Below the pieces are notes generated by a model, which saw only the letters and a program-made list of their open reading frames with translations, was not told the origin of the DNA and made no database searches. From positions 44,316-108,315 of the IMG/VR virus record IMGVR_UViG_3300021197_001203: a stretch of DNA of 64,000 nt, one strand, 5' to 3'. A program made the translations under genes and the position numbers. Source of the DNA: a virus. This document shows, piece after piece, positions 33,944 through 43,553 of this stretch (position 1 is its first letter; the number at the start of each line of letters is the position of its first letter).

Positions 33944-34581
33944 TGGACATCACCTACATTTAACATCAATTCAGGGTCAATGTCTAGCAGCTGTTCTTGA
34001 TCGTACTGCCCTCTTAAGGGCATACCTTGTAAAATAAGCTGTCTTTGCATATCAGGGAAGTAATTTGATGATAGTTCAATAGGGACAGGGACGTTTCCTA
34101 AGAGTTGAAGTATAGCCATCATCCTGTGTCTGCCTTCATGCCCCACAATATCTCTTGATTGAGACACTTTGCCCAAAGTAGTATCGTTATTTGATGCAAT
34201 TCTTAGATTGGGGATATAAGTAGGCTTGCCCTCTTTCATTCCCTGTATAATATTTTCTGTACGAGGGTTTTTTTGTTTCTTCTTCTTATCCCACCACATA
34301 TAGTCCTGTAATACGCTGCCGTACATTTGTTCACCTTTATGATTCCCTTTTATTGGAGAGGTGAGCCTGAGATAGTCCTGTGGCTTCATCATGGTCTTAG
34401 TATGGTAGCTTCCAAAAACCGGACTCCCCCCCATCGGATAATAATTCGTTTCTCCATCTATGCCGGGTTCTCGCCAGCTTCTGCCCTTGTCGTTTTCTTC
34501 TTTATCCCAAAACTCCGTAGGGCCGACTTTGTATGTAGCCATTTTGACTAATGCCCAACCATGTTGAAAGGCATCGCTCAT
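33940..34581 (-). CDS. Tagged late protein with ParB-like GHEGRHR motif
   Basis: The ATG at 34581 forms an ATGA overlap with the upstream gene, giving 213 residues starting MSDAFQHGWALVKMA, the tag motif. The second half has VGHEGRHRMMAILQLLGNVPVPIEL near 144-168, the signature strand-loop-helix of ParB/sulfiredoxin-like domains that bind nucleotides and sometimes act as nucleases. It sits between a zinc-ribbon protein and the methyltransferase. A nucleic-acid role in the virion or early infection is possible. Confidence 0.65.
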   Translation of the reverse strand: MSDAFQHGWALVKMATYKVGPTEFWDKEENDKGRSWREPGIDGETNYYPMGGSPVFGSYHTKTMMKPQDYLRLTSPIKGNHKGEQMYGSVLQDYMWWDKKKKQKNPRTENIIQGMKEGKPTYIPNLRIASNNDTTLGKVSQSRDIVGHEGRHRMMAILQLLGNVPVPIELSSNYFPDMQRQLILQGMPLRGQYDQEQLLDIDPELMLNVGDVQ

Positions 34582-34775
34582 GTATGCGCCTTTGTTTTCA
34601 ATCCTTTTTTGAGTTTGGGGTTTATTTTTTTCCACACCGCATCACAAATAGGACATTCCCATAAGAAAATCCGGTCTCTCGATCCTGCATAAAATCCGTT
34701 TATACGGATAGCCAATACTCGATTAGAACACTCAGGGCAGTCTTGACTTATCTTATCCTGATAGTGATTGACCAT
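34578..34775 (-). CDS. Small zinc-ribbon protein
   Basis: A 65-residue protein with CPECSNR near 14 and CPICDAVW near 44, a zinc ribbon, and a basic tail (KKINPKLKKGLKTK). Overlaps at both ends (TGATG, ATGA) show tight coupling in the late operon. Confidence 0.7.
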   Translation of the reverse strand: MVNHYQDKISQDCPECSNRVLAIRINGFYAGSRDRIFLWECPICDAVWKKINPKLKKGLKTKAHT

Positions 34776-35941
34776 CAGGTATGCCCCGCATGAGTGTAGG
34801 TGACTAATATTTTATCAGCCCCGCCAGTCTCAAAACCACCACCATTGTCGTCAGGTATGGTTATCGCAGTGCCCGCAGTATTGACATAGAAATCACCAAC
34901 GGGTGCGCCACCACCTTGAGCTGATTGGATTAAAATACCATCACGCAATTTTTCTCCTGCCCCTGTGTCCGAAGCATCATAAGAATGAATCTCAATAAGA
35001 TACAAAGTGGAGTCATCTTGTGATTGCAGCGGCTTAAAAAGAATGTCCGTTCCGAATGTAATAGTTTTTGCAGCAGCCGGATTCCAATCAAATATCTTTT
35101 TTGAAGTACGGTGTGTAGGAGTTAGTTGGTACACTCCACCCCCTCCTGCATATTCTCCTACACCTTTATCTGATTGGAAGAAAAGGTGTGTCTGATCAAT
35201 GCCGTTTGGCGTTCCTGATAACCCTCTAGGGTTTCTAGCAAATAAGAAACCTAAATCTGAAACAGGCAGGGTGCCGTTTTGACTACCTGCTATGAAATCG
35301 TTGGCTGGGTTGGAACCGTTGCTTGCATGATTACTTAAAGCCGAGATTGGATAAGGGCCGGGGCGAATGAATACTCTTTTGTCATTACACTTCGCAATAG
35401 CAACGCCGCTGTTGTAAGTTAATCTGCATGAAGCTAATACGATAGTGTGTTTAGCTAGATGACCTGATGGGCTTTGTGGATAAACACCAGTTGCAGTATT
35501 CACTTCGTCTCCGTAAATATAACCTATGAAACCTGCTTTGGTAGGGTCAACATAAACTAACAACATTCTTTCGTAGCCACTACCAGTCAAGGTAGGAACC
35601 GAATTGCCGTTATACGGGAAAAAAGATGCAGTGCCTCCAGCTGTAATATCTTTAGCAATACTAGATACTTCGTAAAACATACCATCTAGTAAAACAGTAC
35701 CAGCTGCAACTGTAATAGTGGTGCCGCTAAATGAGGTGGCACAATTGCCATTAACATAGGACAACCTATTAGAATTAGAGCTGTGATAATCATTTACGGT
35801 GATTGGTACTACCCCGTTCATCAAAGCCCTTTCATTAAAATTAGTTAGTGTGGGGCTTGTCAATACATCTCCATCGAGCAAACCATCTTCTTGGTCAGAC
35901 CCCGTTTTCTTCTCATGTCCTTCACCTAAACTCGCCATCAT
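34775..35941 (-). CDS. Virion tail/baseplate-associated protein, unknown family
   Basis: A 388-residue Gly/Ser/Thr-rich, beta-looking protein typical of tail accessory proteins. The first 100 residues resemble phage fibre N-terminal domains (SNRLSYVNGNCATSFSGTT...VAAGTVLLDGMFYEVSS), followed by a strand-rich middle and end. It is coupled to the 113-residue protein upstream and the zinc ribbon downstream. Confidence 0.6.
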   Translation of the reverse strand: MMASLGEGHEKKTGSDQEDGLLDGDVLTSPTLTNFNERALMNGVVPITVNDYHSSNSNRLSYVNGNCATSFSGTTITVAAGTVLLDGMFYEVSSIAKDITAGGTASFFPYNGNSVPTLTGSGYERMLLVYVDPTKAGFIGYIYGDEVNTATGVYPQSPSGHLAKHTIVLASCRLTYNSGVAIAKCNDKRVFIRPGPYPISALSNHASNGSNPANDFIAGSQNGTLPVSDLGFLFARNPRGLSGTPNGIDQTHLFFQSDKGVGEYAGGGGVYQLTPTHRTSKKIFDWNPAAAKTITFGTDILFKPLQSQDDSTLYLIEIHSYDASDTGAGEKLRDGILIQSAQGGGAPVGDFYVNTAGTAITIPDDNGGGFETGGADKILVTYTHAGHT

Positions 35942-36279
35942 CTCACCTCGATCAACACATCAACCTTAATCTCATTAGTTGCGTCTTTGGTTATTGGCAT
36001 AAATGTAGCCCTGTATGCAGGGGTGTCCAATGCCGTATCTCCCGTCAAAACTAATTCCTTAATTGATTGAGAAGATACAAGTTGGTTATCAAACGTAGCG
36101 GAAATAGCCAAAGTGCGGTCATCTATTCTTCTTACGTTTGGTGTCACACTCATCTGAGGATTACCCGCACCGCCGTCCCTACTAGACGAATCGCCACCAC
36201 TAGAACCCAATGTTATTTGAGATACTAAAGTGGCTAAGTGGTCTGTAAGAGCAGATTTTAATGTATCGAGAATAGGCAT
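35938..36279 (-). CDS. Small tail-associated protein
   Basis: A 113-residue protein with a helix (PILDTLKSALTDHLATLVSQITLG), a Ser/Gly/Asp linker, then a beta domain. Such layouts occur in adaptor proteins between baseplate and fibres. It is joined by TAATG to the giant gene upstream and by ATGA to the next. Confidence 0.6.
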   Translation of the reverse strand: MPILDTLKSALTDHLATLVSQITLGSSGGDSSSRDGGAGNPQMSVTPNVRRIDDRTLAISATFDNQLVSSQSIKELVLTGDTALDTPAYRATFMPITKDATNEIKVDVLIEVR

Positions 36280-39200
36280 TATTTCACCACATAATATATT
36301 GATTTGGATTCGCCCATCGGTAAAGCCCGCTTGCCACCATCACGCACTCCTACCTTACCCATCCCATTAGTGTGTTTCGCACCAATTAAGAATCCACGGT
36401 TGTTTGTTGAACGTATTGATATACGATGGACTGCCTTTATTTTAACACTACCCGATATTGCTAGCTCTATCAAATCTATTGTTTCAGAGGCTGAATCATC
36501 TGCTGGTGCTGTATTACTTGTGAATGCTTGTAAGTCTGATAATAATCCTTCAATCCCCTTATCATATTGCCCTATGACAAAATTACTTTCTAGGTTAGTA
36601 TAATCGTGTTCAGCCTCAAAGACGGCATATTCACCTCTAACTTCATGTATCGGTAAATTAAGATTTATGATCTCACCGGGGGCAATATTTGTGCTAGACA
36701 TAACACCCTTCAATTCTATAACAGGGCTTTTATTTTCAGTTCTCGCCAATATAGCCTTAGCTAATTTCATCGCTTCCTGTTTTGTTTTCAATCCCGGTAT
36801 CTCTTGACGTAATGTTTTTGCTAAACCTGTTGTAGCACCTCTCCCCGCTTCGTCCCTCATTCTTTCAGGGTCTTTTATGGCAACATATACTCGTTCATTG
36901 TTCGCTAGTGTATCTCCAGCAACAATTACTTCATTTGGAGAGTCAATCATTTTACTTACACCAACAGCTCTAACCGGATTACTGACATTGATCGTTGAAC
37001 CCTTGTTGTTGAAAGTAGCTCTTGAATAAATTAACCCTCCATTTCTTTCATTGACAAGTTGCCTCCCATCCAATTGTGAAAGATTTCTTATAGCCTCCAT
37101 GATGTTAATTCCTTTTGTTTTTCTAGCAACAAAAGTATTAGAATGGTCATTGATTAATCTAAGTGATGGATGAGCATTTAAGGAAGAAGAAACCTCCTTA
37201 TCATTTGCTGTTAATGCAGATGTAGGTGTCACGTTATAACCAGCTAATTCGGACCCAGCATCATCTAATAGCATCAAAGCTGCATCTGATGTTCTGACAC
37301 CCACAAAACCATATTGCCCTAAGACTACCCCACTCTCTAAATCAATTCCATTATCGCCCAAACTATCTCCTTTGATATTCTTAAATCGTAGTGAAGTGGT
37401 GTTTTCTTCAGTAGTAATGTCTGCGATTCTTAACCTAACACCTTGACTATCGAATAGATATGGCGGGGAAAATGTCTCACTAAGTTCCCTACCGTCAACT
37501 CTAATTTTTTGAATACCTTTGTTCTGATTGGTAATTGCAGATATGTTTTTTCCATTAGAAATATTAAATATTCTCTGACTGACCATTATGAAATCTGAAG
37601 GGTCGTATTCTAACAGCCCTCTGTATGAAAGCGAAGTTTGTTTTACCACTGAAAGCGTAGCATCAAATCTTTTCCAAGTATCAGTTTCTATTTTACCCAA
37701 AACCAATGCGTTATCTGCTAATGTGGGTATAGTGACATATGGTAATGTTAATGCCCGCCTGTCGGATAATGAAGTAGGACTTGACTCGGTTGTGTAGTGA
37801 AGAGTCTGTCCTGTTAAGTCGGTGATGCCTGTATTGTTTGCAGATAGTGTCAATCTATTCCCTGATTTAGCGGAGTAAGTAAGTTTACCTTTTGAGACTA
37901 CAAACAATGTACCACTGTTAGGTAGCAAAGAAGCATCATCGATCACGATGTAGTTATTGCTACTTATTGTATATTGTGATTTAACCAAAAATGTGGGGTA
38001 TGTCCTCATCATAGAATCTAATGTTGTATGCGTGGCTTGGTCTTCTAACCCTTGTTTAGCAAAGTCGCCCCCTATGCCTGTACCATCAACATAGTATCTA
38101 ACTTGTGTTTGATGAAGTTTCTCGCCGCCACCGGGGTGAGGGGTTTGAGAATATCTAGGCTCGATTTCAGGATTAAAACCACCGTCAATAGTTTTCCTAG
38201 CTGCATCTGATTTGAAAAATTGTAGCATTGATGAAGACGGTATAAGGTGGTATGCAGCATCATATTCATTAGCATCAGGCCAGTCAATGCTTAACGTGCC
38301 TTCAGCCGTACTCACGAATCTATTATTTCCTAAGCCTTTAGACACATTAGCTTCAAACACACCATAGCGGCCATCTCTAGTAAATGGCTGATGAGCTAAT
38401 TTTTCGGTGTTAGTGGTTTTACATCTAGCCCCATTTAGCCAACCATCTTGAAGTAAGTCAGATGCAAAACCAAATAGCTTCAATGGCCTTACTGGTCTAA
38501 CTATGTAATCAACTGCTTTGCGTCTTGGATGTGATGACATAGCATTTCCGCTAGTCCCATGTACCTCAGTGGACATGACTCCATCTTTTTCTCTATTCAA
38601 ATATGATTTACGAAGAATATAGACACCACCCCAAGCTGGCAGATCGGCAGAACCTCTTACCGTCCAAGAATCAAGAGCATGAGTCTTTGCATATACTAAC
38701 GGGACATAATCTATTGTGGCTAATGTAGGGGCTATAACCGCACTGCTTCCTGCATTGCTGAGGACAATTGTAGGATTGCTTGTGAAACCTAACCCCCCAT
38801 TGGTCATTGTTAGAGATATTACGGGGCCAGTTGTGCCTACTACTGCAACACCGGAACCGTTAGAGGGGCTGGTTTCCACGTAATTCCCTCCTAAATCCTG
38901 AACTTCATATGTTAAAGAAAGCGTATGTGCAGCTAAGAAATTAGCACCTGCACTTGTTATACTAATCCCCGTGACAGTCAATTGACCGTTGACGGTTAAA
39001 GCAATTATGGCTTGTGTTGCTGTGATTCCACCAACCGCATTACTATTGATTCTGACTCTATAAGTTGTGGTTTCGGCATTCGACATACGAAGGCTATTCA
39101 AAGTGAATCCAGTTATTGTTCGGCCTACTAGATAGGTACCCGCAAAACCACTACCGCCCCCTCCTGTTGCGGTTAGATTGCCATCAGAATAACCAGTACC

Positions 39201-42200
39201 AGCAGCGGAAATAGCCAGTGAAGCTACCGCAACGCCTCCACTCCCTTTAGCATCATCACTATCGGGAGACCATGTAGGTTGAGTGTATTCATTTGCGAAA
39301 GTAGTATTACTACCCGCACCACCATCAAGTGTGTACCCTGACTTTGACAATTGTGCTTTATTCACCCAAGAAGGTGCCACAGGGTAATGTTGCCCCACAA
39401 TTAAATCAGAGTGTAATGATGCTGCTTTCGTTCCTATAACTTGATACTCAACACTTTTATTTTCTAGTATCTCGTTTTGTGTATCTATGATCAAACCCAA
39501 TCTTGGTTCGGTTCTTGATTGCACTTGTCTATGTTCTGCAATTTCTGAAAGAGGAATAGGTTTTAGCTCAGTAGTTGCATTGTTTGATGAATTATATTTT
39601 GCACTACCCCAACCAGTCGTGGGATAATGTGTTTGTTTTTCACCACCGCTTGCTGCTAATATCCTCATAGCTGAATGGTCGATTGCTGAAGCATTTGTAT
39701 GCAAAGCATTTCCTTTTAGATGGAAAAATGCTGCGCTGCTATTGCCAAAATTAGTTGCCGCATTATTAGCTGTCGTAGTCACTGCGGCATTAGATTGAGA
39801 TTGATTGTAAGAGGCCGAGCCAGTATATTGATACAAGTCTATAAGCGGGTCTGAACCCTTGTTTTGGGGCTGTGCTTTCAACGGGGCTTCTAAGTAATCA
39901 GTGTCCCATAACCCAGCAGGGAATGAAGTGGGCAGCGTCATACCTCCTGACTCTAGTTTGAGAGTAGCACCTATCCCAATAGGAGTTTCAGATTTACTCA
40001 AAGGCAGATTCGATCTTCTCACATTATTTGAAAAGGGCGTAGCTTCAGATGTATGGCCACTCATTATCAACCCAATAGGTGTTGATCTTTCAACGCCATT
40101 GTAATCTTTATCGAAAAACCACGAAGCACCGTGGTCTGTTTGGTTTGGCAATACTTGAACTGAATCATGCACCCCCCCATCAAAACGTCCTTTACCATAT
40201 ATTGGCTGATTGTTTGACGTTGATTCATTCGGGTCTCCCGCCAACATATCTAAAGCATCTGAAGCTGTTCTAATTCCCCAAGCACGTATAGGCAATCTCC
40301 TACTCATATCATATGCGACCATTGAATCAATTACTGACACATATTTAGAATATGAGACTCCATCAGCATCGACATCGTAAGATATGGTACCCGCAGTTCT
40401 TTCAGGGTTCACTCCATCCCCTATACCTTCACCTCTTGAATGCCTTACGTTATCATATATGGTCTGTAATCTCAAAGTCCCCTGCGGTTCTCTAATTGTA
40501 GTATGCCCCATCAATACCGAGTTCGCACTTCTAAGACCTAATGTAGCCCCATGCCCCCCAGCGTTCAAACCATTGTAGCCATAATTCTGAAGCCATTGAG
40601 TGACATATAGTCTTTCTATCGGGTCTGCGTTTTCAGCTTGTGCTGCGGTGGGGTGATGTGAAAAGTTTCTCAGATACAAACCCCTGACTGGTGGATATTG
40701 TAATGCCCGTGGCATCCCAGCTTCTCTATACCTAAAAGTCATAAAATGTTCTCTTGAAGTGCCGAACACTGCTGGATGGCTATACTCAGCCAACCAATTA
40801 CACAAAAATGCGTCAGGCGTTGCACCCGTTCCGGTGTCTGCTGCCTTCAACAATCCTCTGTCTGCATTTGTGGCCGTTATACCACCACCAGCTGAAGTTC
40901 TAGCGGCTAAATTGAGGTATTCAGGGTCGTGACAAATTAATGGGGGAACCGTTGCTAACTCAGTACCTATTCGCCCTACTGCTACCCCTTCTTCTCTTCC
41001 TGAGACAAAATAATTAGAAGAGCCAGCGTAAATTATAGGAGGAATTGGTTTGCCTCCTGCAAGAAGATAATCTCCAAGAATAAATCCGTTTATAACGAAC
41101 TCATTGGCTACGTTATATTCAGCAGAAGGTAGGGTATTGTCAAAAGTTAGCTTGGTAGGCCCAGCTACCGTCAAAGCCGTATCTCGACTTGGAACCGCCC
41201 TCCTTACAACGTGCCCCACGCCCATTTTTTCAGTATGTTCTTGACCGGGTGCGATCAGATAGTCTATCTTGTCTCTAGGTACGATGCTGCTGTAAGTTGT
41301 TTTGACATCAGGAAGTCTATACCCCTTTATTTCGTCTAAAGGCATACCATCTGCTGAAAATGACCCTGTGGAGTAATCATAATTTGTTTGTCCTTTTGTG
41401 TCAAGAGTGTCTAATTCGTAAATCTGATTAGTTTGACCTGCTTTGCCCGAACCAAAACCATGATGTTTATGTTCGCTCTCAGCTTCAAACAAAAGAGAAT
41501 AAGAGGAACCGTGTGAACGGTGCAATTGCTTTCTAAGAGCCATTGGTGTACCCCTGTGCATTAAAGGAGACACAAAGCTATGCCCTTGCCTACCAAAACG
41601 TATTCTATGGTGGGGGTAGGGGTAGCCTGATTGAACACCGTTAGCAGCCTGTGTAAGCACTGAACCCCTCTCAGCGTGGTCTGTTATCCTATGAGCCGTA
41701 TAGAGGCGTGTAGTGCCGCTTGGAACGGCCCCAGCAGTAGTATGCGGCACTAGACCTTGTTTCGTGGCTAGATCGGGATGCAATAGCCTTTGACAATGAA
41801 ATACTAACGTGCGGTCATGTGTATCAAACTGTGAAGCCTTATTTGCTGCCTCCGCGATACCGGGTGTACGAGGGTCAGGTGCTGAAAGACCACCAAGCCC
41901 CCAAGTCATGTTAGAATAGGCTTGAACTCTATCGTGCCCACTTCTTACGAATATTTCTCCCGGTATGTCTTGGGGGTCGGGCAGCTGAATCTCCAAATTA
42001 GGGGTTAATTTACCATCAGTAGTCGAAGGGCCTGTTATTTCTTCACCAGTAATGGGGTCTTCTCGGACATTCTTTGTCTTCATGTCTTTGATTACTACCC
42101 CCCACGGTGAACCCCCGGATATAGTAAGCACATTTCCTTGATCATCTTTTGTCAACAAATCTTCAAAGACCATATGTTCGTTAGGTATCTGCAAACCTTT

Positions 42201-43553
42201 GACTTTGTTAGTTGAGTTTAGAGACTTAGCTGAGAATATGGGGCGGGGTACATACTTGTCGTTATCATATTTCACACCTTGAGCCACGAAATCTCCAACA
42301 TATGAGATAGAGCTAATTTCGTCAAGAGAATGTTTGACCATATTTGAAGTAGTTCCGGTTGTTGCTTTGTAGCCGTTTTTCAAATGTAGCACATCTCCGC
42401 TAGTCATTGGGACCTTCGTACCATATTCTAAAGACGCTAATTTCACATTGGATGAACCAGTAGTATCTTCTTGGGCTTTTGTAATTCCACGAAATGAAGG
42501 AGACGTGACTGTAAAGTCGGGAGGGGGTATTTCAGGTAGGTCGCAAGAATTGAGACCTTCTATGCTGAAACGAACATACCCATGTCCTGACGTATGTGCG
42601 ACAGCTGTCGAACCTCTTGAATCGTAATTCGTGGCTGGTAGCCCCATGTTCCCTCCATCCATCGGCTTTGCAGCTAATAGCCAAGTAGGTACGCTTTGAC
42701 CTAATCCTTGAATGATCGGGCCAGCGTTAGCACCAGCCCAGTAGCCACCAGCTGTATTCGGAGTAGTTTCTTCCCAACCTAGAACTATCGTATGTTTCTC
42801 AGGTTCTCCAGTTATGGTGAAAGTTGCGCCACTCAGCACATCGGGGTTGGTAAAGTCGGTTCCTACCTGCGTTATATCGCTTGACATATTTTCAGTAATG
42901 GTAAAAATCGCCCTAGAAGTCTGTCCTGTGGCGATATTTATTATTCTTTTAGGGCCATAGACCACTCCTGATACATTAGTATAATTTAATGTTATACCGC
43001 TTGAATGGTCGCCATCAGTGTATGTTAAGGTCCCAGTAGTAGGTAAATCTGACGGGAAACCTTTGCCAAATGCACCCGCAAAATCAACGGTTAGTAAGTT
43101 TGCACTGCTAGCCCACTTAGCGGTGCCGCTGTATGTCGGTTTGCCTGACATTCTAACATATCTAGCTTTTAGATAACGAGTTTCACTGTGGTCTCCTACC
43201 TGTTTTACCCTCCGGCTATTTATCTTAGCAGCAATATATCTAGTAGCTTCCTCAGTCCCTAAATTGTAAGTATATCCACTGTGCGCTGCGCCAATAGTTT
43301 TCAGATCAACGACTATGACGTTATCAGCTTCAGAAGGTGCAGCTGCCGTAGCAAGAGGCGTTCTAACAATAACAGTCAATCCTTGTTTCCAACCACTTGA
43401 ATTAGCACCATACGTCCAATCGGTGACATCATCATTGTATTCAGTATCAGGGTAGGTAATGTGCATCGCAAAGAATCCACTTTTAGGATAACCCGATGAA
43501 CTAGCCAATGGTTGGACCTTAGCAGGGTAAAGTTGTTTTTCATATCGTACCAT
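36279..43553 (-). CDS. Giant baseplate hub / tail fibre protein (2424 residues)
   Basis: The ATG at 43553 is chosen because AAGGGGGAG stands six bases upstream and the codon lies in a TAATG junction; a longer reading to 43577 is possible. The C-terminal 450 residues end in LVNERNGGLIYSR...LAKAILARTENKSPVIELKG...IAPGEIINLNL, the pattern of tail hub (gp44/Tal-like) proteins. Earlier parts contain YTDG/GxGYxxG repeat strands (SLAISAAGTGYSDG, SLTMTNGGLGFTSN near 1480-1650) and long beta-rich regions. It is among the largest viral tail proteins and probably links the tail tip to receptor contact. The coding region is in the tail gene position after tape measure and Dit-like genes. Confidence 0.7.
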   Translation of the reverse strand: MVRYEKQLYPAKVQPLASSSGYPKSGFFAMHITYPDTEYNDDVTDWTYGANSSGWKQGLTVIVRTPLATAAAPSEADNVIVVDLKTIGAAHSGYTYNLGTEEATRYIAAKINSRRVKQVGDHSETRYLKARYVRMSGKPTYSGTAKWASSANLLTVDFAGAFGKGFPSDLPTTGTLTYTDGDHSSGITLNYTNVSGVVYGPKRIINIATGQTSRAIFTITENMSSDITQVGTDFTNPDVLSGATFTITGEPEKHTIVLGWEETTPNTAGGYWAGANAGPIIQGLGQSVPTWLLAAKPMDGGNMGLPATNYDSRGSTAVAHTSGHGYVRFSIEGLNSCDLPEIPPPDFTVTSPSFRGITKAQEDTTGSSNVKLASLEYGTKVPMTSGDVLHLKNGYKATTGTTSNMVKHSLDEISSISYVGDFVAQGVKYDNDKYVPRPIFSAKSLNSTNKVKGLQIPNEHMVFEDLLTKDDQGNVLTISGGSPWGVVIKDMKTKNVREDPITGEEITGPSTTDGKLTPNLEIQLPDPQDIPGEIFVRSGHDRVQAYSNMTWGLGGLSAPDPRTPGIAEAANKASQFDTHDRTLVFHCQRLLHPDLATKQGLVPHTTAGAVPSGTTRLYTAHRITDHAERGSVLTQAANGVQSGYPYPHHRIRFGRQGHSFVSPLMHRGTPMALRKQLHRSHGSSYSLLFEAESEHKHHGFGSGKAGQTNQIYELDTLDTKGQTNYDYSTGSFSADGMPLDEIKGYRLPDVKTTYSSIVPRDKIDYLIAPGQEHTEKMGVGHVVRRAVPSRDTALTVAGPTKLTFDNTLPSAEYNVANEFVINGFILGDYLLAGGKPIPPIIYAGSSNYFVSGREEGVAVGRIGTELATVPPLICHDPEYLNLAARTSAGGGITATNADRGLLKAADTGTGATPDAFLCNWLAEYSHPAVFGTSREHFMTFRYREAGMPRALQYPPVRGLYLRNFSHHPTAAQAENADPIERLYVTQWLQNYGYNGLNAGGHGATLGLRSANSVLMGHTTIREPQGTLRLQTIYDNVRHSRGEGIGDGVNPERTAGTISYDVDADGVSYSKYVSVIDSMVAYDMSRRLPIRAWGIRTASDALDMLAGDPNESTSNNQPIYGKGRFDGGVHDSVQVLPNQTDHGASWFFDKDYNGVERSTPIGLIMSGHTSEATPFSNNVRRSNLPLSKSETPIGIGATLKLESGGMTLPTSFPAGLWDTDYLEAPLKAQPQNKGSDPLIDLYQYTGSASYNQSQSNAAVTTTANNAATNFGNSSAAFFHLKGNALHTNASAIDHSAMRILAASGGEKQTHYPTTGWGSAKYNSSNNATTELKPIPLSEIAEHRQVQSRTEPRLGLIIDTQNEILENKSVEYQVIGTKAASLHSDLIVGQHYPVAPSWVNKAQLSKSGYTLDGGAGSNTTFANEYTQPTWSPDSDDAKGSGGVAVASLAISAAGTGYSDGNLTATGGGGSGFAGTYLVGRTITGFTLNSLRMSNAETTTYRVRINSNAVGGITATQAIIALTVNGQLTVTGISITSAGANFLAAHTLSLTYEVQDLGGNYVETSPSNGSGVAVVGTTGPVISLTMTNGGLGFTSNPTIVLSNAGSSAVIAPTLATIDYVPLVYAKTHALDSWTVRGSADLPAWGGVYILRKSYLNREKDGVMSTEVHGTSGNAMSSHPRRKAVDYIVRPVRPLKLFGFASDLLQDGWLNGARCKTTNTEKLAHQPFTRDGRYGVFEANVSKGLGNNRFVSTAEGTLSIDWPDANEYDAAYHLIPSSSMLQFFKSDAARKTIDGGFNPEIEPRYSQTPHPGGGEKLHQTQVRYYVDGTGIGGDFAKQGLEDQATHTTLDSMMRTYPTFLVKSQYTISSNNYIVIDDASLLPNSGTLFVVSKGKLTYSAKSGNRLTLSANNTGITDLTGQTLHYTTESSPTSLSDRRALTLPYVTIPTLADNALVLGKIETDTWKRFDATLSVVKQTSLSYRGLLEYDPSDFIMVSQRIFNISNGKNISAITNQNKGIQKIRVDGRELSETFSPPYLFDSQGVRLRIADITTEENTTSLRFKNIKGDSLGDNGIDLESGVVLGQYGFVGVRTSDAALMLLDDAGSELAGYNVTPTSALTANDKEVSSSLNAHPSLRLINDHSNTFVARKTKGINIMEAIRNLSQLDGRQLVNERNGGLIYSRATFNNKGSTINVSNPVRAVGVSKMIDSPNEVIVAGDTLANNERVYVAIKDPERMRDEAGRGATTGLAKTLRQEIPGLKTKQEAMKLAKAILARTENKSPVIELKGVMSSTNIAPGEIINLNLPIHEVRGEYAVFEAEHDYTNLESNFVIGQYDKGIEGLLSDLQAFTSNTAPADDSASETIDLIELAISGSVKIKAVHRISIRSTNNRGFLIGAKHTNGMGKVGVRDGGKRALPMGESKSIYYVVK

